The notes under the pieces: generated by a model
The model's database searches: none
Told to the model about the DNA's origin: nothing
The model's input: the letters and a program-made list of their open reading frames with translations, nothing else
Part shown: one piece after another, positions 27,176 through 34,179 of the stretch
Layout: each line of letters begins with the position of its first letter
Position numbering within the stretch: position 1 is the first letter of the stretch
Assembly (NCBI GenBank): GCA_965199185.1
Contig: CBDAQW010000012.1
Coordinates: 45,648 to 109,647 of the forward strand
Length of the DNA stretch: 64,000 bases
Reading direction: 5' to 3'
Source: Endozoicomonas sp965199185
Lineage (GTDB): Bacteria; Pseudomonadota; Gammaproteobacteria; Pseudomonadales; Endozoicomonadaceae
Program-made: the position numbers and the translations under genes

Positions 27176-27212
27176 GGCTCTTGTACCCTTTGGTCTGGGT
27201 ATCTGTCTCCGG
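27176..27212. repeat. Imperfect direct repeat, copy 2 (pgeF side)
   Basis: Second copy of the repeat at 25839-25870, starting GGCTCTTGTACCCTTTGG and ending TATCTGTCTCCGG, beginning eight bases after the stop of the unknown 404-residue gene. Confidence 0.55.
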
Positions 27213-27241
27213 GGAAGGCGAAAACTGGTTCTAAGTACAAG

Positions 27242-27268
27242 GTCGGCATGTCTGAAGGACATGCTGAC
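27242..27268. terminator. Stem-loop between convergent unknown gene and pgeF
   Basis: Eleven-base-pair stem with one mismatch (GTCGGCATGTC with GACATGCTGAC) and a five-base TGAAG loop. It sits between two converging genes. There is no T tract, so termination by it is only suggested. Confidence 0.4.
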
Positions 27269-27299
27269 AATGCGCCCAGAGAGGGTATTTACGCTTATA

Positions 27300-28049
27300 T
27301 CAAGGTTCCATCCAGATCACCGCTGCCATCCGACCAGAGCTCTTACCATCACGCCGATAAGAGAAAAAATGCTCAGACTGATCAACATTACAGAGGTCAC
27401 CGCCATAAACTCCGGCAACTCCCATCCGTTCCAGACGCTGACAGGCCAATCGATTCAGATCAGCAAACCAGCGATCGCCAGCCCCGGGTTTAAATGCCGC
27501 TTCCGCTTCAGGTAATACATTCAGAAACTGCTCCCAGCACTTCGGGTCCGACCTCAAAGTGATCCTGACTGATCGCGGGTCCCATCCATGCCAGAATCTC
27601 TTCGGCAGGCACCTGCATGGATTTTATCTGTTGCCTCAAGCACCCCCGCCTGCCAGCCCTCTCCAACCAGCATGGGCAGCCGCCACAACGGTTCCGGCTT
27701 TATTGCAAAACAATACGGGCAAACAATCCGCCACCAACACTGCACTGGCGACTCCCGGCTCAGTACTGTAACAGGCATCCGCTGCCTGCTCTGCACCATC
27801 AAGACGGGAATGAACCACATCCACACCATGAACCTGTTTCAACCATTGAGGAGAACCGGCAAGACGCCAGTCATCCACCAGTTTCTGACGGTTTTTTCGA
27901 ACCACTTCCTGATCATCACCGGAATAAAGCCCCAGATTGAAGCTAGTGAATGAACCAGTACTGAAACCATTCTTGCGAGTGGTGACCAATGCACGAATAT
28001 TCTCAGGCGCTGGCCAGTCAGCCATCAGATAAGATTCATGGTGTTTCAT
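27300..28049 (-). pseudogene. pgeF: PgeF/YfiH-type laccase-domain protein, frame broken three times
   Basis: Polyphenol oxidase/peptidoglycan editing factor family, a cytosolic purine-nucleoside phosphorylase-like enzyme in some members. N-terminal codons are intact (WPAPENIRALVTTRKNGFS, WLKQVHGVDVV, VLVADCLPVLFCN with the metal Cys, VVAAAHAGWRGL). The frame then breaks near 27645 by an extra G in a G run, again near 27623 by an extra A in AAAA, and near 27539 by an extra base before WEQF. The rest resumes correctly (GGDLCNVDQSEHFFSYRRD, then AAVIWMEP). Removing these three bases restores a full-length protein, so sequence error or very recent inactivation is likely. It follows rluD by six bases, the usual operon. 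Confidence 0.85.
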
Positions 28050-28055
28050 CCGTTG

Positions 28056-29012
28056 TTACTCTCCGACGTTATGATGATCCAGAGCATCCAGCAAGGCTTC
28101 GAAGTCTGCAGGCAGAGGAATCTCCCACTCCATATAATCATCCCTGGCAGGATGGATTAACCCCAGCTTCCGGGCATGCAGAGCCTGACGACGAAATTCC
28201 CGCAATTTCTTTTCGAGCATTTCAGGGCAGTTTTTTGGCAATTTCAAGCCGCCAGCGTAAAGGTCATCACCTACCAGCGGGAAATGCTGATGACTCATAT
28301 GAACACGAATCTGGTGAGTCCGACCGGTTTCCAGCTTTAGCCGAATATGACTGTAATCGTTATAACGCTTTAATACCCGGTAGTGGGTGACTGAAGGCTT
28401 CCCCCCTTTAACGACCGCCATTTTCAGACGATTGTTAGGATGACGGGCAATAGGCGCATCCACAACACCACCGGCGGTGAGTACACCTTTTACTACCGCT
28501 TCATATTCACGGGAAACCGTACGCTCCTGCAACTGACTGACAAGATCAGTATGCGCCGCCAGATTTCGGGCAACCACCATTAAGCCAGTAGTTTCTTTGT
28601 CCAGGCGATGAACAATACCCGCACGAGGTACTGAGGCATTGCCGGGATAATGGAACAAAAGCGCATTCAACAGCGTACCGGAACGATTACCCGCTGCCGG
28701 ATGAACGACTAGCCCGGCGGGTTTATTGATGACCACAATATCACTGTCTTCATAAACAATATCCAGCGGGATATTTTCTGCCTCCCAGCTGTCATCGTCT
28801 TCAACTTCAACCGACAGTGCCAGCTGTTCACCACCCAAGAGCTTCTCTTTGGGTTTGCGCGTCGCGCCATCAACCTGCAACTGACCAGTCTTTATCCAAT
28901 CCTGCAGACGAGCCCGGGAAAACTCAGGAAAACACTCAACCGCCACCTGATCCAGTCGGCGACCGCCCAGCTCATCAGGCACAAGAGCCGTCTGATTTAT
29001 CACTTCACCCAT
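28056..29012 (-). CDS. rluD: 23S rRNA pseudouridine(1911/1915/1917) synthase RluD
   Basis: Makes three pseudouridines in helix 69 of 23S rRNA, important for ribosome assembly. The 318-residue protein has an N-terminal S4 RNA-binding domain (about 15-75, with GGRRLDQVAVECFPEFSR) and the synthase core with the catalytic-aspartate motif GIVHRLDKETTGLMVVA, then ETGRTHQIRVHMSHQHFPLVGD. These are typical of the RluA/RluD class; the divergent bamD and downstream pgeF make RluD the right member. The ATG at 29012 lies in the 217-base divergent promoter region shared with bamD. Confidence 0.95.
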   Translation of the reverse strand: MGEVINQTALVPDELGGRRLDQVAVECFPEFSRARLQDWIKTGQLQVDGATRKPKEKLLGGEQLALSVEVEDDDSWEAENIPLDIVYEDSDIVVINKPAGLVVHPAAGNRSGTLLNALLFHYPGNASVPRAGIVHRLDKETTGLMVVARNLAAHTDLVSQLQERTVSREYEAVVKGVLTAGGVVDAPIARHPNNRLKMAVVKGGKPSVTHYRVLKRYNDYSHIRLKLETGRTHQIRVHMSHQHFPLVGDDLYAGGLKLPKNCPEMLEKKLREFRRQALHARKLGLIHPARDDYMEWEIPLPADFEALLDALDHHNVGE

Positions 29013-29229
29013 TCAATACTTCTCGACACCATTCAAATACTTGCAAATACTTGGTCATGACACTGTCTTGCCTTTTCGTTTTCAGCCAGACTGTGTTTAA
29101 ATTACCTATCAGTCCGAAGAGTTTATCACAGGAGCTACTTGCGGCCTGCAGAGATTGCTACAATTCAAGCACGTAATAATCTCAATCCTCTAAATTCAAG
29201 ATGCCGGAGTACGGAAGCCAAGCAACGCC

Positions 29230-30138
29230 ATGACAATACTGACTTCAAAATTCATCCGCCTGTTGCCCGTTATTATCATGACTGCCTTTCTGGCTGGTTG
29301 TGCTTCTGACAGCAAAAAAGACCAGTTGCCAGAATCACTGTCAGAGGCTGAGTTGTACCAAATGTCCAGCAAAGCGATCAACGACAGTCGCTACTCTGAA
29401 GCAATTAAAACCCTGAGAACACTGGAATCCCGCTACCCTTTCGGCACCTTTGCCGATCAGGCTCAGCTGGATATTATCTACGCCTATTTCCAGAATGCTG
29501 AACCGGAAGCCTCTAAAGCAGCTGCAGACCGTTTTATCCGCCTGCACCCTCAGCATCCGGATGCTGATTACGCCTATTACATGAAAGGTTTGGCCTCTAA
29601 TACCGCCGCCCTGGGCTTTCTGGAACGCTACCTACCCATGGACTTGTCTCGTCGCGACCCGGGCCAGGCACGCATTTCATTTAACGAGTTTTCTGAACTG
29701 CTGAGCCGTTACCCTAACAGCAAATACGTTCCTGACGCCCGCCAGCGCATGATTGCCCTGCGTAACCGTCTGGCTGAATACGAAGTGCATGCTGCCAACT
29801 ATTACATGAAGCGAAAAGCCTATGTGGCAGCAGTCAATCGTGGGCGTTACGTGGTTGAGAATATGCAACAGACGCCTTCAGTCCCGGAAGCTCTAAGCAT
29901 TATAGTGGAAGGTTATCAGCACCTCGGATTAGTCGAGCCAGCGGATGAAGCACTGACAGTGCTGAAACTGAACTACCCCGATCATGCATCTCTGGACAGT
30001 AATGGCCATTTTGTGGGTTACCGGGTGTATGAAGATGTTGACCCTTCTATCTGGAGCACACTAACATTTGGCCTGATTGGAAACGCTTCATCAGAGCCTC
30101 AGCCTGTTTCTGCCCCAACACCGCCTGCCGCTCAGTAA
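29230..30138 (+). CDS. bamD: Outer-membrane assembly lipoprotein BamD
   Basis: Essential lipoprotein of the BAM complex that inserts beta-barrel proteins into the outer membrane. The signal peptide ends at the lipobox LAGC with Cys24 as the lipidated residue. The body is made of tetratricopeptide-type helix pairs, e.g. YSEAIKTLRTLESRYPFG, YAYYMKGLA and EFSELLSRYPNSKYVPDAR, matching BamD. The C-terminal tail after about 270 is proline- and serine-rich and longer than in E. coli (302 versus 245 residues). It is divergent from rluD, the conserved arrangement. yacG follows 54 bases downstream. Confidence 0.95.
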   Translation: MTILTSKFIRLLPVIIMTAFLAGCASDSKKDQLPESLSEAELYQMSSKAINDSRYSEAIKTLRTLESRYPFGTFADQAQLDIIYAYFQNAEPEASKAAADRFIRLHPQHPDADYAYYMKGLASNTAALGFLERYLPMDLSRRDPGQARISFNEFSELLSRYPNSKYVPDARQRMIALRNRLAEYEVHAANYYMKRKAYVAAVNRGRYVVENMQQTPSVPEALSIIVEGYQHLGLVEPADEALTVLKLNYPDHASLDSNGHFVGYRVYEDVDPSIWSTLTFGLIGNASSEPQPVSAPTPPAAQ

Positions 30139-30192
30139 TTATTGCTAGCGTCACCCTCTGGAAGGGTGGCGCCAGATCCTGAGAAACTATCT

Positions 30193-30393
30193 ATGCCAAC
30201 AAAAGTAAACTGCCCTCAGTGTGAAAAACTGGTTGAATGGAAACCAGAAAATAGATTTCGTCCATTCTGCTCAGAGCGTTGCAAGCTGATTGATTTTGGT
30301 GCCTGGGCAAAAGAAGAACACAGTATTCCCGGCAGCCCGAACTTTGATGACTTTATGAGCTCTGATCTGGACGTGCCACCCACCCATCACTAA
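30193..30393 (+). CDS. yacG: DNA gyrase inhibitor YacG
   Basis: 66-residue zinc protein that binds GyrB and inhibits gyrase in E. coli. The four zinc cysteines are visible as Cys7, Cys10, Cys26 and Cys30 (NCPQCEKL and FCSERCKLIDFGAWA), the signature of the family. The start at 30193 is where homologues begin; an in-frame start at 30142 adds 17 unmatched residues. The acidic tail is disordered. It lies behind bamD in the same direction and ahead of convergent mutT; in relatives yacG sits in the secA-argJ-mutT neighbourhood, which is preserved here. Confidence 0.93.
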   Translation: MPTKVNCPQCEKLVEWKPENRFRPFCSERCKLIDFGAWAKEEHSIPGSPNFDDFMSSDLDVPPTHH

Positions 30394-30408
30394 CAGCGCT
30401 CCCTGATA

Positions 30409-30434
30409 TGATGCCTCAGTTACCTGAAGCATCA
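30409..30434. terminator. Stem-loop between convergent yacG and mutT
   Basis: TGATGC-C-TCAG, loop TTAC, CTGA-A-GCATCA: a ten-pair stem with one mismatch between two converging stops. No T run follows on either strand, so activity is uncertain. Confidence 0.4.
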
Positions 30435-30461
30435 GAAATGCAGCACTGTGATAAGGCACTA

Positions 30462-30911
30462 TTAATTTGTATTCATTGACAGAATCGTATCAAGGATAGG
30501 TTGATTAGCCTCAGGAAACTGAAGCATTGACAGCTCTTCCGGTTTAACCCATTGCACAGGCTGCCCTTCGTTACCTCTTGCTTCCCCTGTAATTCCCGAC
30601 ACCGCCCAGGTATCAAGAAGCACCGACTTATCGGGGTAATCATGGCAAATCTGAATCAGCGGGGTAAACTCAGAAACACTGATCGCTATTTCTTCCTGTA
30701 GTTCGCGCTGAAGAGCCTCCCTGACATCCTCACCTTCTTCAACCTTACCACCGGGAAACTCCCAAAGACCGCCCTGATGTTTATCATCAGGGCGTTTTGC
30801 CACGAGGATACGACCATCAGCGCCAAAGATAACCGCCACGGCAACATGAACGACTTTAGGGTTCTGCACTGATTCAGGTCCGGTACTCTGCATTGATTTT
30901 GACATACTCAT
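30462..30911 (-). CDS. mutT: 8-oxo-dGTP diphosphatase MutT
   Basis: Nudix hydrolase that removes the mutagenic nucleotide 8-oxo-dGTP from the pool. The Nudix box GGKVEEGEDVREALQRELQE followed by EI fits GX5EX7REUXEEXGU. The N-terminus VVHVAVAVIFG and AKRPDDKHQGGLWEFPGGK are MutT-like. The start is not certain: ATG codons at 30911, 30905 and 30893 all lie inside the end of argJ and none has a clear ribosome site, so translation is probably coupled to argJ; an ORF to 30965 is also open. It follows argJ as in pseudomonads, but without the thiamine-phosphate synthase domain fused in some relatives. Confidence 0.88.
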   Translation of the reverse strand: MSMSKSMQSTGPESVQNPKVVHVAVAVIFGADGRILVAKRPDDKHQGGLWEFPGGKVEEGEDVREALQRELQEEIAISVSEFTPLIQICHDYPDKSVLLDTWAVSGITGEARGNEGQPVQWVKPEELSMLQFPEANQPILDTILSMNTN

Positions 30912-32091
30912 GGGATAAATCGGTTGTCCATATTTCTTCAGCAGCATCACCTGCACCCAACGCAATGCGAATGCTGATTTCCTCCTGATTCATGACCTTT
31001 TGCCCTGCCGCTTCAGTATAACCGGGAGCCGGTTCACCCTTTTCAACAATGGCCAAATTATCCAGCCAAACTGAAACCCGATCAATCAACAATTCTTCAA
31101 TGTCTGCACGACCGACGGCTGCCAGAATTCGCCCCCAGTTGGGATCACTGGCAAATAACGCCGTTTTCACCAGCGGCGAATGCGCAATAGTGTAGGCCAC
31201 TTCAAGAGCATCCGCTGAGGTAGCAGCCTGTTCTACCTGAACGCTGACGTATTTTGTCGCACCTTCGCCATCACGCACAATAGCCTTAGCCAGCTCCACA
31301 GAGACTTCCCGAAGCGCTTTCACCAGTTTGATTTCAAGTTCACCACCAGAGCCGTTAACAGGGACATTATTCTGAGCCCCTGTTGCCACTAACATACTGC
31401 AATCATTAGTTGACGTATCACCATCAATGGAGACTCGATTGAATGACTGGTTAGTGATTTGATTCAGAGTGTTTTGCAGAAACGTCTGCTCTACGGCGGC
31501 ATCCGTGGCAATAAATGCCAGCATGGTGGCCATATTAGGTCTGATCATTCCAGCACCTTTGCTGATACCAGAAACCGTATAGGTTTTGTCGTCTATCTGA
31601 AACTGACGACAACTGCCTTTTGGACGACTATCGGTGGTCATGATGCCTTCAGCCGCAGCTTTCCAGTTATCTTCTGAAAGATTGTCATACGCAGAAGGCA
31701 GGCCTGCGCAGACTTTATCCACAGGTAAGAATTCACCAATCACTCCTGTTGAGAAAGGTAGAACCTTGTCTTCAACAACACCAGCCAACTCAGCCAGTTT
31801 TTTGGTAGTTTGTCTGGCCGCAGCCAGCCCGGCAGCACCGGTTCCTGCATTGGCATTGCCGGTATTAATCAAAAAATAGTTTGGCTTACTGACAAGACGT
31901 TCTTTGGCAATCTGCACAGGCGCGGCACAGAAACGATTTTGTGTGAATACACCTGCAACAGAAGCGCCTTCTTGCCAGAACATAATCACCAAATCGCGGC
32001 GATTCGGGTATTTGATACCCGCTTCTGATGCACCAAGCATGAATCCTGCGACGGGTTTAACTTCAGGCCATTCACCTCTGCCTACAGCCAT
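30874..32091 (-). CDS. argJ: Glutamate N-acetyltransferase / amino-acid acetyltransferase ArgJ
   Basis: Recycles the acetyl group between acetylornithine and glutamate in the cyclic arginine pathway. The 405-residue precursor cleaves itself before a Thr: the site is visible in KGAGMIRPNMATMLAFIATD, with the nucleophile at the T of MATML. Other family stretches are SIDGDTSTNDCSMLVATGA and SDPNWGRILAAVGRAD. The conserved neighbours secA (upstream in relatives) and mutT (overlapping downstream) are present, but the gene at 32317 is inserted on the secA side. The ATG at 32091 has no strong ribosome site close to it. Confidence 0.96.
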   Translation of the reverse strand: MAVGRGEWPEVKPVAGFMLGASEAGIKYPNRRDLVIMFWQEGASVAGVFTQNRFCAAPVQIAKERLVSKPNYFLINTGNANAGTGAAGLAAARQTTKKLAELAGVVEDKVLPFSTGVIGEFLPVDKVCAGLPSAYDNLSEDNWKAAAEGIMTTDSRPKGSCRQFQIDDKTYTVSGISKGAGMIRPNMATMLAFIATDAAVEQTFLQNTLNQITNQSFNRVSIDGDTSTNDCSMLVATGAQNNVPVNGSGGELEIKLVKALREVSVELAKAIVRDGEGATKYVSVQVEQAATSADALEVAYTIAHSPLVKTALFASDPNWGRILAAVGRADIEELLIDRVSVWLDNLAIVEKGEPAPGYTEAAGQKVMNQEEISIRIALGAGDAAEEIWTTDLSHEYVKINAEYRT

Positions 32092-32316
32092 AGCAAATCC
32101 TCTTACCTTGCTTATTGTTGTCGGTGTGAACTTAACAGCTTCTCAAGATGAACAACATATGAGGCAACTGATTTTCTTATATAAAAATCATCTAAACAGA
32201 AGCCAGTGCTTACCAATATTCATTCCTATAATCGGGAAGCTCAATCTCAGGCTGGTAGACTCTTCTTAGAAACATACCAGGAAATCAATATATTACAGCC
32301 GTCCAGGTAAGTGAAC

Positions 32317-34095
32317 ATGATCAAGTTTCATCTTGTTCTTCAACGATATTGCACTCTGGCCTTATGCCTGCCTCTGTTTATTTGCTGCATCCAAGTGTCT
32401 GCAAATCCACCGAACCGTTCTACTTCAGCAACTCAACGCACAGACAATCATTTTGGAGAAGAATTAGACCGACAAAAACTCCGTAAAGTGAACCGTTTTA
32501 TCAAGGAAGTGTCTGATGCAAGCCATTCCAGACAACTTTTTTACGATGTGACCAGTACTCCAGAAAATTATGGTGCGGCTTTTTGCAGCACAGACAACCA
32601 TTCACAATATTACGATAGTGGTGTTGGAACTTGCCATCACTGTGAAGATATTTGTCATAGCATCAATCATCAGTGCCTAGACCTTTGTCAGGGTTACCTC
32701 GCCCACAATCAGCTACCTAAGCTCTTTGCGCCTAAAGAGGATGCACAACTGAACTTCTCTGGGTGTCTTGCCCGCATAACAACACAACTTAAAGCAGAAA
32801 TACCCTACCCTGATCGAGAGACTTTTTTTCAAAGGCGATCACCGTATTACTACACATTTCATGCACCTCCCTTCTGGAAGAGCCTGGCGCCAGAAATGCT
32901 AAAGCCTTTTATCACAAGACTCAGTCAGAAGAAAAGCGTCTGGAAAGGCATTGAAGATGTTGTCATGATGGATTTTGAACAAAACAACCTACCACCGATA
33001 AAAACATTGAGCCAGCCCCGTACTGGTCAGCACTATATTGAAATACGAAACAATTATCTGGCTGATCTAATCAATGATACAAAAGCTGATACCGAGCACC
33101 CACTCAGCCACAGCTCGCCAAAGGCGCTGTACAGTCTGGCTGAATACACTTGTATGAATACCTTTGATCGCTACCGGGGCGAACACCCGTATCTGCTACC
33201 TTTTTCTCGGGAAAGTATTGTGTTCTTCATTCCTGAAGAAGCTGAAAACCTTGAAAGCTGTATCAATGAAACCAAAAGAAATATGCGACTTGCATCGTCT
33301 GAATATAATGGTTTGGATGGACTGATGAGAATTTCAAATATCAGTACCTCCAGCTATACACCCAATTCAGCCGAAACACGCCTGAGAAAATTATATGGTG
33401 GTCAACATGCATTAGATAATAAAATAAGCGCTGCCTGTCATGACCTTTTGGCACAGGAATCAGACGATTCAATATTTACTGAATGCCAGCAACTACGAGA
33501 TTACACCCTGGTGGGTACTGCAAGAACCCGTGGACAGCTAAAATCTTTCACAGCAGGAGGTTCAGGCAAACTATCTTTCATGGATGACCAATCTGTCGTT
33601 ATCGACGAAATGACACCAACCTCTGAAATAACTCTCAATACGGGCTATAGAGCTCAACTGACTTTTTCCCAACCCGGAGCTGTTAATACACACATGGAAG
33701 AAATCAGAAACCGCATGATATTAAGAAATTCTGTTCTTGATACATGGCGAGTGTTAGGTCACTCCTTTGCGGTTTCAAATAATGACACACACCCGGATCA
33801 CCTGAATACCAGACTGCCAGTCATGATCACCTGCATTGATAACCGAAGACATAAACCTGTGGAAATGACAGGAAATCACCCCCGCCTAGAATTAACGATA
33901 GCGCTGCCGGCTCCCGGCATGACTGTCTTTTTAGCAGGCAACACAATTGCACGCTCGGAGTATGCGAAAGCGGCTTCTGATGGAAGTCGCAGTATCGTTT
34001 ACCAGTTCCATATTCCAACCATTGGTGAAAATAGTAGCCTGATAATCAACACCAAAGTCATACCAAGACAGACTCATCGCGATTCAGATAGTTAG
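32317..34095 (+). CDS. Secreted protein with a BCMA/TACI-like six-cysteine module; unknown
   Basis: 592 residues. A Sec signal peptide is clear: basic start, hydrophobic core to about residue 24 and a VSA-N cleavage site after residue 29. At 90-124 six cysteines occur as C-x15-C-x2-C-x3-C-x6-C-x3-C, with a YYD before the second cysteine (Cys90, 106, 109, 113, 120, 124; DNA 32584-32688). This spacing matches, by memory, the cysteine-rich domain of the TNF-receptor relatives BCMA and TACI almost residue for residue. The remaining 470 residues are unrecognised. AGGT nine bases upstream supports the ATG at 32317 over a GTG six bases earlier. The gene is monocistronic, ends at a bidirectional terminator and separates argJ from secA. 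Function is unknown; host receptor mimicry is a hypothesis. Confidence 0.8.
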   Translation: MIKFHLVLQRYCTLALCLPLFICCIQVSANPPNRSTSATQRTDNHFGEELDRQKLRKVNRFIKEVSDASHSRQLFYDVTSTPENYGAAFCSTDNHSQYYDSGVGTCHHCEDICHSINHQCLDLCQGYLAHNQLPKLFAPKEDAQLNFSGCLARITTQLKAEIPYPDRETFFQRRSPYYYTFHAPPFWKSLAPEMLKPFITRLSQKKSVWKGIEDVVMMDFEQNNLPPIKTLSQPRTGQHYIEIRNNYLADLINDTKADTEHPLSHSSPKALYSLAEYTCMNTFDRYRGEHPYLLPFSRESIVFFIPEEAENLESCINETKRNMRLASSEYNGLDGLMRISNISTSSYTPNSAETRLRKLYGGQHALDNKISAACHDLLAQESDDSIFTECQQLRDYTLVGTARTRGQLKSFTAGGSGKLSFMDDQSVVIDEMTPTSEITLNTGYRAQLTFSQPGAVNTHMEEIRNRMILRNSVLDTWRVLGHSFAVSNNDTHPDHLNTRLPVMITCIDNRRHKPVEMTGNHPRLELTIALPAPGMTVFLAGNTIARSEYAKAASDGSRSIVYQFHIPTIGENSSLIINTKVIPRQTHRDSDS

Positions 34096-34126
34096 ATTCG
34101 TCATCAGTATAGATCACTGATTCAGC

Positions 34127-34167
34127 AAAAAAACAGGCCGACTCCAAAGGGAAGCGACCTGTTTTTT
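34127..34167. terminator. Bidirectional terminator between the Cys-module gene and secA
   Basis: Perfect stem AAAAAACAGG / CCTGTTTTTT around a 20-base GC-rich loop, with A and T runs on both sides, so it can serve both converging genes. Confidence 0.85.
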
Positions 34168-34179
34168 CAAACTAGGCTA

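Noticed and set aside
27174..27515. 113-codon plus-strand frame over pgeF
   Set aside because: Overlaps the clear C-terminal coding part of pgeF and the repeat; composition unlike a protein.
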